In this document: in pieces, positions 46,402 to 54,215 of the stretch | Position numbering within the stretch: the first letter of the stretch is position 1 | Layout of the letters: every line of letters starts with the position of its first letter | Assembly: GCF_042432495.1 (NCBI RefSeq) | Contig: NZ_JBHLXC010000001.1 | Location: forward strand, 496,001-560,000 | Direction of reading: 5' to 3' | Origin: Pseudochelatococcus lubricantis | GTDB taxonomy: Bacteria > Pseudomonadota > Alphaproteobacteria > Rhizobiales > Beijerinckiaceae | DNA: 64,000 bases | Notes under the pieces: generated by a model | The model's input: the letters and a program-made list of their open reading frames with translations, nothing else | The model's database searches: none | Told to the model about the DNA's origin: nothing | Made by a program: the position numbers and the translations under genes

Positions 46402-47622
46402 ATGACAGATCTATACGCATTGTTAACCCGGGCGATCAACAGCCAGCCGGAAAATACGCCGGAAGCGCGGCTTGCGGTCTACAATCATATTCGCGGATTG
46501 TATGAACGCCAGCGGCAGGATATCGACCCCAATCTGCCGGAAGCGGAAATCCTGAGCGAACAGACACGCTTGCTGCGCGAGCAGGCGTCGCTGGAGACCG
46601 TCATCGCCCGTATCGAGGCAGAGCTGGCGGAGGAACCGCCGCGTACCGGAGAAGCGCTGACCTTCGACCGTTTCGCGGCGCAGGACGGGAGCGGGGACGA
46701 TGCCTCGGCCAATAGCGGTGCTGCCGGCCAACCTGCCGCGGCTGGAGATGCCGCGCGCGAGCGCCCGCGTGTGGCCGCGCGTCGGGAGAAGCGCGAAACC
46801 TCTGCGGTGCGCCGTGGCGGCGTGATCGCGGCGATCGCTCTGGTGCTTGCCGGGATCGGCGGCGCTGCCTGGTGGCTTCGCAACGATGCGCTGCCACCGC
46901 AGGAGGCTGGTGCGCCGGCGCCTGCCAGCGACACGGCGGAGACCGCGGGCAACGGCAAGATCGCCGACCGGGTGAGTGGCGCGCCGCCCGACGAGCCGGC
47001 GCAGCCCGCCGCGCCGGTGGAGGCCCGGCCCGCCCAAGCCGCGCCGCAGACGGCGGCCGCGCCACAAACGAACGGCACGCAGGCGCAGACGGAGGTCATC
47101 GCGCAACGCGCGTTCCTGTTCGAACTCGAGGACGAGAACAGCACGCAGCCGAAGATTTCGGCCGGGCAGGTATTGTGGCGGCTGGAAGGCAAGGGCAGCA
47201 GCAACGCGGCGCTTTATGCCGATGTTGTCATCGCCGAGGCCGGGCTGTCGTTCTCGCTGGTGATGCGCCCCAACGACGATCCGTCGCTGCCCGCGTCACA
47301 TACGATCGAGATCGTCTTCGTGAACGATCCCGGCTCGCCCGACCGCGTAGTGCGCGATATCGCCGTGCCGCAACTCCGCGTCGACAAGGAACCGCGCGGC
47401 GTGCCGCTGGCGGGGCTGCCGATACCCGTCGCGGACAACGTGTTCCTCGTCGGCCTGTCCAACGTCGCTGCGGACGTCAGCCGCAACAGGGACCTGTTGC
47501 GGCAGCGCGACTGGGTCGATCTGCCGCTGCGTTTCGCCAGCGGCAAGATGGGGACGATCACGATCGCCAAGGGATCGGTTGGTCAGCAGATCATTTCTGA
47601 CGCGCTCGATAGCTGGAAGTGA
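46402..47622 (+). CDS. Unknown single-pass membrane protein with Ala/Pro-rich linker, 406 aa
   Basis: I cannot assign a function. The N-terminal cytoplasmic part (1-140) is helical with ARLAVYNHIRGLYERQRQDIDP and LREQASLETVIARIEAEL, then one membrane segment (about residues 139-157, GVIAAIALVLAGIGGAAWWL), an Ala/Pro/Gln-rich linker (about 160-230) and a C-terminal beta-rich domain (about 235-406) that would be periplasmic. Genes of this layout often sit between purA and rpoH in rhizobia. The dispersed-repeat mosaic begins 58 bp after its stop. Confidence 0.7.
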   Translation: MTDLYALLTRAINSQPENTPEARLAVYNHIRGLYERQRQDIDPNLPEAEILSEQTRLLREQASLETVIARIEAELAEEPPRTGEALTFDRFAAQDGSGDDASANSGAAGQPAAAGDAARERPRVAARREKRETSAVRRGGVIAAIALVLAGIGGAAWWLRNDALPPQEAGAPAPASDTAETAGNGKIADRVSGAPPDEPAQPAAPVEARPAQAAPQTAAAPQTNGTQAQTEVIAQRAFLFELEDENSTQPKISAGQVLWRLEGKGSSNAALYADVVIAEAGLSFSLVMRPNDDPSLPASHTIEIVFVNDPGSPDRVVRDIAVPQLRVDKEPRGVPLAGLPIPVADNVFLVGLSNVAADVSRNRDLLRQRDWVDLPLRFASGKMGTITIAKGSVGQQIISDALDSWK

Positions 47623-47680
47623 CGCCGGCAGCCGGGTCGGGATGACTCTCGTTCAATCGTCATCCCGCTTTTTTCCGAAA

Positions 47681-47705
47681 GCGGCGTCCACTTTTGCTGA
47701 AATTG
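47681..47705 (-). repeat. Short intergenic repeat C, copy 2
   Basis: Inverted copy of the 25-bp repeat at 4964-4988 with one mismatch. It directly abuts repeat B copy 3. Confidence 0.6.
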
Positions 47706-47712
47706 TTCTATT

Positions 47713-47770
47713 TATAGCAGTTTGCATTCAAGTCGATCCATCGAATTGAATGCAAGTTGCATAAAATATA
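47713..47770 (-). repeat. Dispersed intergenic repeat B, copy 3
   Basis: Minus-strand copy matching the right two thirds of copy 1: TATATTTTA, then arms TTGCATTCAA and TTGAATGCAA around a TCGATGG core, ending AAACTGCT. The GATGGAATAAG left end is missing. It adjoins repeats C and A. Confidence 0.75.
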
Positions 47771-47771
47771 G

Positions 47772-47868
47772 GGCGCACGTTCTGATGGGATCATCTGATC
47801 GATCAGAATTCGCTCAAAATAAGGAGCCTGAAAACTGTCCTGTTTCAACGTAAACAGCACAGATTCTA
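47772..47868 (+). repeat. Dispersed intergenic repeat A, copy 2
   Basis: A 97-bp copy of the element at 12622-12725, keeping CATCTGATCGATCAGAATT, the CGCTCAAAATAAGG linker and CTGTCCTGTTTCAACGTAAA. Hairpin 1 is damaged by a deletion and hairpin 2 has mismatches, so this copy is older or decaying. Its right edge contains the TAG stop of rpoH. Confidence 0.85.
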
Positions 47869-48765
47869 GTCGGCAGCGCTGACCGGCTGGGGGTTCTCGA
47901 TGCGCGCGAGCCCCCGCTTGACAGCTTCCTGCACTTTCTCGAAAGCCCGCACCTCGATCTGGCGCACGCGCTCACGGGAGACGCCGAACTCGCCGGACAG
48001 CTCCTCCAGCGTGACAGGCTCGTCGCGCAGCCGGCGGGCCTCGAAGATGCGTCGCTCGCGGTCGTTGAGAACGCCGAGCGCCTCACGCAGCGCTGTGAGC
48101 CTGTTGCTGCCTTCTTCCTCGACGACCAGGTTCGTTTCCTGATCGACACCGTCGTCGACGAGCCAGTCCTGCCATTCGCCTTCGCTTTCCTGCCGCAGCG
48201 GAGCGTTCAGCGAGGCATCGCCGATCAGACGGCGATTCATGTCGATGACTTCCTTCTCCGGCACGCCGAGCTTGGTGGCGATCGTACTCACATGCTCGGG
48301 CAGCAGGTCGCCGTCCTCATAGGCCGAAATCTGGCCCTTGGCCTTGCGCAGGTTGAAGAACAGCTTCTTCTGGTTCGCGGTGGTGCCCATCTTGACGAGC
48401 GACCACGAACGCAGGATGTATTCTTGGATGGCGGCCTTGATCCACCACATGGCATAAGTTGCGAGGCGGAAGCCCTTGTCGGGCTCGAAACGCTTGACGG
48501 CCTGCATCAGACCGACGTTCCCCTCCGACACGACCTCCGCAATCGGCAGGCCATAGCCGCGGTATCCCATGGCGATCTTCGCGACGAGCCGCAGGTGCGA
48601 TGTGACCAGCTTATGTGCCGCAATCCTGTCCCCGTGCTCCTTCCACCGCTTGGCGAGCATGTACTCCTCCTGCGGCTCCAGCATGGGGAAGCGGCGAATT
48701 TCGGCCAGATAACGGCTGAGGCCGCTGTCGCTCGCCAAAGTCGGCAATGCCGATGAACTGCTCAT
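47866..48765 (-). CDS. rpoH: Heat-shock sigma factor RpoH (sigma-32)
   Basis: 299 residues. Region 2 includes HLRLVAKIAMGYRGYGLPIAEVVSEGNVGLMQAVKRFEPDKGFRLATYAMWWIKAAIQ, the RpoH box is QKKLFFNLR, and region 4 has LEELSGEFGVSRERVRQIEVRAFEKVQ. It directs heat-shock transcription. GAGGAGG lies 5 nt before the ATG. Its stop codon is supplied by the edge of repeat A copy 2, and the preceding residues NPQPVSAAD are normal for the family. Confidence 0.98.
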   Translation of the reverse strand: MSSSSALPTLASDSGLSRYLAEIRRFPMLEPQEEYMLAKRWKEHGDRIAAHKLVTSHLRLVAKIAMGYRGYGLPIAEVVSEGNVGLMQAVKRFEPDKGFRLATYAMWWIKAAIQEYILRSWSLVKMGTTANQKKLFFNLRKAKGQISAYEDGDLLPEHVSTIATKLGVPEKEVIDMNRRLIGDASLNAPLRQESEGEWQDWLVDDGVDQETNLVVEEEGSNRLTALREALGVLNDRERRIFEARRLRDEPVTLEELSGEFGVSRERVRQIEVRAFEKVQEAVKRGLARIENPQPVSAAD

Positions 48766-49109
48766 AACGCCTCCTCTCGGATCCCCTCATCAGGCGGATC
48801 AGTCCGGTTGCCGGATGGCCAACCTGTTTTCACTATAATGCATCCGGCCAATAAAGGGGAAGAGATCAAAAATGACAATCCTGTCAGGTCCGCTCTTCCT
48901 CATGGCCGGGACGCGAAACGTGTTTCCCGCGAAAAATACTATCGAAACACGGAGTCACGAAAAGTAATGACAAATTTTGATAACTGTATGGTGAAGCCGG
49001 CGGTTTGACCGAACCGTTGCGGCAAATTCAGTATCCATGCAAAAGGCGCACCGGTCGGTGCGGCTCCGCACGATGGGCAGCGGGTAAGATATATGCCGTG
49101 CGGCGGCTC
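48766..49109. other. Gap between rluD and rpoH
   Basis: 344 bp without a convincing gene. It holds the rpoH leader and promoter region; an AT-rich stretch (48832-48880 and 48935-48985) is present, but I cannot name -35 and -10 boxes with confidence. Short open frames here have no ribosome site or family resemblance. Confidence 0.5.
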
Positions 49110-50177
49110 TCAACCTTCGCGCAGCGCATCCAGAAGCCGCTGCATGGGCGGCGGCGGCGCGCTTTCGAAGACCATCTCCTCGTCCGTATCGGGATGGGCG
49201 AAGCCGAGCAGCGTAGCGTGCAACGCTTGGCGGCCGAGGGCGGAAAGTGCCTGCCGCGCCGCATCGTTCAGATGGACTTCCTTGGTGCGGAAGCCGCTGC
49301 CGTACAATGTATCTCCGAGCAGGGGATGGCCGCGATGGGCAAGGTGCACGCGAATCTGGTGCGTCCGCCCCGTTTCGAGTTCGCAACGCACGAGGCTCAC
49401 GACGGGTTCCGCCGAGCGCGGCGGGAAATTCTCTTCCACCCGGTAGTGCGTGATGGCCTCGCGGCCGCGCCCGCGCGCGACCACGGCGATCTTCTCGCGG
49501 TTGTGGGCCATGCGTTCGAGCGGGGCGTCGATGGTGCCAGCCCGCGGCAGGGGTGCGCCCCAGCACAGCGCGGCATAGGCGCGCTGCAGCGGGCCGGTGC
49601 GGCCGTGGTCGGCAAACTGGGCCGCGAGCGACTGATGGGCGCGATCCGTCTTCGCCACCACCATGACGCCGGACGTGTCCTTGTCGAGCCGGTGTACGAT
49701 GCCGGGCCGGCGCACGCCGCCGATGCCGGAAAGGCTGTCGCCGCAATGGGCCAGCAGCGCGTTGACGAGCGTACCGCTGGGGCTGCCGGGCGCGGGATGC
49801 ACGACGAGACCGGCCGGCTTGTCGATGACGATCAGCGCGTCGTCCTCATATATGACATGCAGCGGGATGGTCTCGGGCGTGGGAGCGGCGGGCTCGGGCG
49901 GCGGCACGATCAGGCCGAGGCGTGCGCCGGTGGCAACGCGCGCGCCCGGGTCGGTCACGATGGCATCGCCCACGCTGGCGTGGCCCGCGCGAATCAGCTG
50001 CTGGAGGCGGCTGCGCGACAAGTCCGCGCCGGCGGGCAATTCGGCGATGGCCTGCGCCAGCGCCTTGTCGAAACGGGTCGCGGCGTCGCCCGCCCAGGTC
50101 GCGTCGATCCTGTCGCCTGATTCGGTGACGCTATCGATGGAACTCAAGCAAACCTCGTCCTCTGGGCCGCGCGCCAT
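49110..50177 (-). CDS. rluD: RluA-family rRNA pseudouridine synthase (RluD-type)
   Basis: About 355 residues. An S4 RNA-binding domain (RFDKALAQAIAELPAGADLSRSRLQQLI) precedes the catalytic domain with the active Asp in HRLDKDTSGVMVVAK and the conserved CELETGRTHQIRVHLAHRGHPLLGD. RluD modifies helix 69 of 23S rRNA. Start uncertain: ATG at 50177, 50186 or 50204 are all in frame and none has a strong ribosome site. It lies near rpoH as in other rhizobia. Confidence 0.92.
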   Translation of the reverse strand: MARGPEDEVCLSSIDSVTESGDRIDATWAGDAATRFDKALAQAIAELPAGADLSRSRLQQLIRAGHASVGDAIVTDPGARVATGARLGLIVPPPEPAAPTPETIPLHVIYEDDALIVIDKPAGLVVHPAPGSPSGTLVNALLAHCGDSLSGIGGVRRPGIVHRLDKDTSGVMVVAKTDRAHQSLAAQFADHGRTGPLQRAYAALCWGAPLPRAGTIDAPLERMAHNREKIAVVARGRGREAITHYRVEENFPPRSAEPVVSLVRCELETGRTHQIRVHLAHRGHPLLGDTLYGSGFRTKEVHLNDAARQALSALGRQALHATLLGFAHPDTDEEMVFESAPPPPMQRLLDALREG

Positions 50178-50287
50178 GGCACGCATAATAGGGAAAACCA
50201 CCATGAAAAATCGCCGATCATGCGCCGCGCGAAACACAAACGACAACGCGGCCGGAAAGCGGGGCATCGGTTACCCGCAAACGGCGA

Positions 50288-50363
50288 TGGTGCTCCCAAG
50301 GGGACTCGAACCCCTGTTTTCGCCGTGAGAGGGCGACGTCCTAGACCGCTAGACGATGGGAGC
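50288..50363 (-). tRNA. tRNA-Glu (anticodon CTC)
   Basis: 76 nt including an encoded CCA. Acceptor arms GCTCCCA and TGGGAGC, anticodon stem TCGCC with GGCGA around CTCTCAC (anticodon CTC), and T arm AGGGGTTCGAGTCCCCT. It decodes GAG. It lies between the rluD and ecfG genes. Confidence 0.97.
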
Positions 50364-50487
50364 ATCCGCAGGCAGGAGGTCCGTATATAGGCTGATTGCC
50401 GGCAATGCAAGCACGATCTTCAACGAAACCTGCCGGCTGTGGATCGTTTGCACCGGGCGGATGTGGGCCTGCTTTCTTTGGCGGGCG

Positions 50488-51138
50488 TCATCGCCCGCCG
50501 CCGGGGCCCGTGGCGTGGTCCAGCACGCCCTGCCACGCGGGATCGGGGCCGATCTCGTTCGCCGAATCGATGGTCAGCAGTTGCGCGAGGCGGCCGCGCG
50601 CACGGTTGACGCGGCTCTTGATCGTGCCCAGCGCGCAGCCGCACACTTCCGCCGCTTCTTCGTAGGAAAGCCCCGCGCCGCCCACCAGCACCAGCGCCTC
50701 GCGCTGGTCGTTGGGCAGTTTCATGAGCGCCTCGCGGAAATCCCGCAGGTTCATATGGCCGATCTGCGGCGGAGGCGTCGCCTGCATGGAGGCGATGCGC
50801 CCGTCGACGTCCTCGACCTCGCGCCGGCGCTTCCGGTACTCGGAGTAGAAGACATTGCGCAGGATGGTGTAGAGCCACGCCACCATGTTCGTGCCCTCCG
50901 TGAAGGAGGACAGTTTCGCCCACGCCCGGATCAGCGTTTCCTGCACGAGGTCGTCTGCGCGCTCCGGTTTGCCGCACAGGGAGATGGCGAAGGCACGCAG
51001 CTTCGGAATGGCGTCGATCAGATCCTGCCGGACGCGCTCATTCGCTTCGCCCGCTTCCGCGTTTCCGGCGCCATTTGCCTGCGGCCGGGCCGTATGGCTG
51101 CCGGCGTTCGCGTGATCTTGCGCGTTTTCCTGCGTCAT
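50488..51138 (-). CDS. ecfG: General stress response ECF sigma factor EcfG
   Basis: About 216 residues. Region 2: LCGKPERADDLVQETLIRAWAKLSSF and MVAWLYTILRNVFYSEYRKRR; region 4: LPNDQREALVLVGGAGLSYEEAAEVCGCALGTIKSRVNRAR, the EcfG-type signature. Held by NepR in growing cells and freed when PhyR-P binds NepR. ATG at 51138 gives the usual length; longer in-frame starts at 51183 and 51204 exist. A sigma-EcfG site lies at 51382-51406, giving a leader of about 240 nt and suggesting autoregulation. Unusually, ecfG is not next to nepR: the sensor kinase gene lies between them. Confidence 0.93.
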   Translation of the reverse strand: MTQENAQDHANAGSHTARPQANGAGNAEAGEANERVRQDLIDAIPKLRAFAISLCGKPERADDLVQETLIRAWAKLSSFTEGTNMVAWLYTILRNVFYSEYRKRRREVEDVDGRIASMQATPPPQIGHMNLRDFREALMKLPNDQREALVLVGGAGLSYEEAAEVCGCALGTIKSRVNRARGRLAQLLTIDSANEIGPDPAWQGVLDHATGPGGGR

Positions 51139-51501
51139 GCGGGTTTTCCCCGAACAAGTTTCCGTTCCCGGTTGTTTCGTCATCGGAATTGTCGCGTGCT
51201 CCATTCGCTTGCGGGCGAGCGGGACGGCCGTCGAAGGAAGCCGTCCGGCTGACAGGCATTCAACCTGGAAACATGCCGCGGAACATCCGCCGCCTCCGTG
51301 CGGCGGGAGCGGGTTGCGAGCGCCTCCCGGCCGCGTTCCTCCATGCCGTGCCTTGTGCTTGGCCGTTGCTGTCCACCGGAAAACGCATGTCCCGGCGAAA
51401 AGTTCCGGATATCGTTGCAGATGACGGTCCGGGGAGTACCGAAACAGGCACAGATCATGGGGAGGCGGCCTTTTCTGGTTCCTGGCCGGACGATGGCGCT
51501 G
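51139..51501. other. Gap between the sensor kinase gene and ecfG
   Basis: 363 bp with no gene that I can support. It holds the sigma-EcfG promoter of ecfG and a long leader that may include part of the ecfG N-terminus if an upstream start is used. Confidence 0.5.
51382..51406 (-). promoter_or_regulatory. Sigma-EcfG-type promoter of ecfG
   Basis: On the minus strand GGAAC (51402-51406), 17 bases, GTT (51382-51384), with T-rich sequence next to the -10 box. The form GGAAC-N18/19-TT is the known consensus for EcfG/RpoE2-type sigma factors in rhizobia. Expected start of transcription near 51375. Confidence 0.7.
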
Positions 51502-53364
51502 TCATCGGCCGGGATTGGCGTCGAGGCGGTCGAGCGGGATGACGATGGTCCGCCGCGAGGGCTCGCCATCGTCGACGGAGGTCGCCCCGAGCTGGCGGAT
51601 GTAAGCGCGCGCCAGCCGCTCCTGCAGCGGTGACACGGCGATGGCGATGCCGGGAACGGTGCCGATGGCGAGCCGTAACGGGCCGGATGCCGGCCCTGTC
51701 GTCGCCACCTCCGCGCTGACGGTGGCCTTCGGCGTCCGGCCATCGGCATCGGGCGCCGCGCGCTTCACGGCGTCGAGATAGGCCGGCAGCAGGGCGGCGA
51801 GATAAAGCGCGATGCCGATCGCCCGGTCGAGGTCGACGACATGGCCGGCAGCGGGTGGTATCTCGACGATGTCGGCTTCCGCCATGTCCGCCGTGCGCCG
51901 CAGGCAGTCGATGACATCGTGCATCAGTTCCGCCAGCGGCGTTTCGCCCATGTCGCCGGAACTGTAGCCGACCCGGTACGCCACCGACATGGCCTGCACA
52001 TGATCTTCGATGAAGCGCAGTCCGTCGCCCTCGGCGGGGGCGGTTGGCCGCGCCTGTGCATCGGCGGCCCTCTTGTGCAGGCTGAGCAGGCTGACGATGA
52101 CCTGGAAATTGTTTTTGACGCGATGGTGGAGTTCCCGCAGCAGCGTGTCCTTCTCCACTGCGGCGTGTTCCAGCTGGCGGGCGTAGCTCGCGACGTTGGC
52201 CGCCATTTCGTTGAAGGCCGTGCCCAGTTCCGCAAGCTCCCGCGGGGCGTTGCCGATCCGCACCGCGCGCACCGAGAGACGGCCGCTGCCGTAGACGCGC
52301 GTCACCCTTTGCAGATAGGTGATCCAGCGCACGACGAGCCGCTCCGTCACCCACAGGGTGCCGACCGTCGCCACCGCCAGCATCAGCAGCAGCGGCGCCA
52401 GCGAACTCCAAAGCACGGAGCGCTCGGATGCGAACAGCAGCGTCTCGGGATAGCCTGTCAGGACGAGCAGGTCCGGGTTGACGGTGGAGGCCAGGAAATA
52501 GCGGAACTGCTCCCCCGATTGCGACTGCGCGGCGAAGTTCCCGCCCGGGGGCAGCCGGCCTATGGCGTCCGCCAGCGTGGAGGGGCCGTCGGGGAACCAG
52601 TTGTCGCCGATGGCAGGCGTGCTCGAACGGGCGATGACATCGCCGTCCGCCGACAGGATCGCGCTGCCGCGGTCGATGCCGAGCCGCATGGCGCCGATCG
52701 TATAGGACAGGACGTTGGTCCGCAGCCCGGTGATGACGAAGACGCGCCGCTCCTCGGCCGGTGGCGGCGGCGCCTCGTCCGCCGCCGACCGCACCCTCGC
52801 GCCGAGTATCAGGAGACGCTCGTCGGGCAGATGCAGGAAGGTGGACCCGTTCTCCCCGGCCGGCCGGGCCAGCAGGCGACCGTACATGGCTTTTACTTCG
52901 GCCCGGGCGTCGTCGTCCGAGACGAAGTGCGCGCCCGTGTCGACGACGCAGATCACCGCATCGTCGACCAGAACGGCGGCGAAGCTGTATTCACGCCGTT
53001 CGCGCAGCACGTCCGAAAGACGCACCTCGCACCGGTCCCGCCGGCTGACGGCCGGGTCGGTGCGGGCGAACTGCGTCGCGGCGACGACGCTGTTGTTGCG
53101 CAGGAACTCGTTGATGTCTGCCGCCACACGTTCGGCTGCCCGCGTCGCACCGGCGAGCTTGATGGTGCGCAGGTGCCTGTATTGCGACCATGTCCATAGG
53201 CCGGAGATGATGGCGGCGGGAAGCAGGACGAGCGAGAGAACGATGACGATCTGGCTGCGCAGCCCCCGGCTGCCGATGTGCGGGCGGGCGCCGCCGCTCC
53301 TCTCCCGGTCGCGGGCGGGCGGCACGGCCTGGCGCGCGGATCGCTGTCGCTCGTTCGCCGTCAC
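51502..53364 (-). CDS. Membrane sensor kinase of the stress locus, HisKA_2 type with degenerate ATP domain
   Basis: 620 residues. Membrane segments at about 37-58 and 317-340 enclose a periplasmic dCache-like sensor; a HAMP-like linker (about 340-395) follows, then the HisKA_2/HRxxN box ELHHRVKNNFQ with H414. The expected catalytic part is strange: the N-box normally reading NELVTNALKHA is replaced by AALLPAYLDAVKRA, and the Asp-rich G1 box by LRLAIGTVPGI. ATP binding therefore looks lost. Related HRxxN proteins (PhyK, PhyP) act on PhyR as kinase or phosphatase; this one is more likely a phosphatase or modulator. Confidence 0.85.
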   Translation of the reverse strand: MTANERQRSARQAVPPARDRERSGGARPHIGSRGLRSQIVIVLSLVLLPAAIISGLWTWSQYRHLRTIKLAGATRAAERVAADINEFLRNNSVVAATQFARTDPAVSRRDRCEVRLSDVLRERREYSFAAVLVDDAVICVVDTGAHFVSDDDARAEVKAMYGRLLARPAGENGSTFLHLPDERLLILGARVRSAADEAPPPPAEERRVFVITGLRTNVLSYTIGAMRLGIDRGSAILSADGDVIARSSTPAIGDNWFPDGPSTLADAIGRLPPGGNFAAQSQSGEQFRYFLASTVNPDLLVLTGYPETLLFASERSVLWSSLAPLLLMLAVATVGTLWVTERLVVRWITYLQRVTRVYGSGRLSVRAVRIGNAPRELAELGTAFNEMAANVASYARQLEHAAVEKDTLLRELHHRVKNNFQVIVSLLSLHKRAADAQARPTAPAEGDGLRFIEDHVQAMSVAYRVGYSSGDMGETPLAELMHDVIDCLRRTADMAEADIVEIPPAAGHVVDLDRAIGIALYLAALLPAYLDAVKRAAPDADGRTPKATVSAEVATTGPASGPLRLAIGTVPGIAIAVSPLQERLARAYIRQLGATSVDDGEPSRRTIVIPLDRLDANPGR

Positions 53365-53390
53365 TGCGTCATGACCTTCCTGCGCTGCAT

Positions 53391-53493
53391 TAGAATCTGT
53401 CCTGTTTACGTTGAAACAGGACAGATTCTAAATTCCTTATTTTGAGCGAATTCTGATCGATCAGATGATTTCATCTGATCGGAACACGCTCTA
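53391..53493 (-). repeat. Dispersed intergenic repeat A, copy 3
   Basis: A 103-bp inverted copy of 12622-12725 with about four mismatches; the 17-bp hairpin 2 (53391-53407 with 53414-53430) and hairpin 1 are intact. It sits between nepR and the kinase gene, both on the minus strand, so it would lie in any nepR-kinase transcript. Confidence 0.9.
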
Positions 53494-53572
53494 AAGAGAT
53501 GGAGCGGATCGACTGTTGCCGGAACGGTTCAGTCGCTCCACCTGCCTGGCGAGGCGGGCAGGGGGGGGGGCG

Positions 53573-53860
53573 TCAGCCTTTCCGGGTCTGCCGGTCGAGG
53601 TCGTCGAGGAGCTTGAGGAAACGGTCGGGCGTCTCCTGTGTGATCAGGTCGCTGTAGAGCATCTTCAACTGCGCGCCGATGCGGTTCTGGATGTCGGGCG
53701 TCAGCGGCGGCGTCGATCCGTCCGCGGGCGGCGCAACGGGTTCGTGCCCTTCTTCTGTCTTGCCGGCGCTCGCGGCCGCGCGCTCCGTCCCGGAATCACG
53801 CACGTTCGTCGCGCCGGCTTGCGACCGCTGTCCGTTTCCAGAACGATCCGTATCATTCAT
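53573..53860 (-). CDS. nepR: Anti-sigma factor NepR
   Basis: About 95 residues. The C-terminal core is characteristic: LTPDIQNRIGAQLKMLYSDLITQETPDRFLKLLDDLD, the two helices that bind EcfG region 2/4 or the PhyR sigma-like domain. The N-terminus is a variable, polar tail. ATG at 53860 has GGAGG 5 nt upstream; an in-frame ATG at 53950 has no such site. Transcribed divergently from phyR from a sigma-EcfG site. Confidence 0.92.
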   Translation of the reverse strand: MNDTDRSGNGQRSQAGATNVRDSGTERAAASAGKTEEGHEPVAPPADGSTPPLTPDIQNRIGAQLKMLYSDLITQETPDRFLKLLDDLDRQTRKG

Positions 53861-53978
53861 CGCGGCCTCCAGCCCTCCCGCCGCCGGATGCAAATACACA
53901 TCCGCGACGCTGCCATCACTCGTAACCACTTCGACGTCCTGTCCATACATGTCAATGACGGTTTACAATCGCTTGAAG

Positions 53979-54003
53979 AACGTCGAAGCCTGCAGAAGGT
54001 TCC
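53979..54003 (-). promoter_or_regulatory. Sigma-EcfG-type promoter of nepR
   Basis: On the minus strand GGAACC (from 54003), then CGTT ending at 53979: GGAAC, 17 bases, GTT. Its -35 box is 8 bp from the -35 box of the phyR promoter on the other strand, so the two promoters are back to back. Confidence 0.75.
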
Positions 54004-54011
54004 GGGGCCAT

Positions 54012-54036
54012 GGAACTTTTCGCTGCAAACAGGGTT
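54012..54036 (+). promoter_or_regulatory. Sigma-EcfG-type promoter of phyR
   Basis: GGAAC (54012-54016), 17 bases, GTT (54034-54036). Expected transcript start near 54043, about 170 nt ahead of the phyR ATG. Confidence 0.72.
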
Positions 54037-54215
54037 AACATGGCGGATCGTCTTGCCCGGCAAGGCGAATCGTCCGGCGCGTGCGGCCGGCCGTGAGGTC
54101 CGGCGGTGCGTCCCGGCGATCGGCCCGCGCGACAATTTCCGGAAGATTTCGCCCGAGCTGGTCTATTCCACTGAACACGAATTCTGGCCTGTCGTCGTTT
54201 GTAAGGGGTTTCTCG

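Noticed and set aside
48808..49008. 66-codon open frame between rpoH and rluD
   Set aside because: No ribosome site, no family, and it would lie over the expected rpoH promoter region.
51183..51204. Site GGAACGGAAACTTGTT near the ecfG N-terminus as a sigma-EcfG promoter
   Set aside because: The spacer between GGAAC and GTT is only 8 bases.
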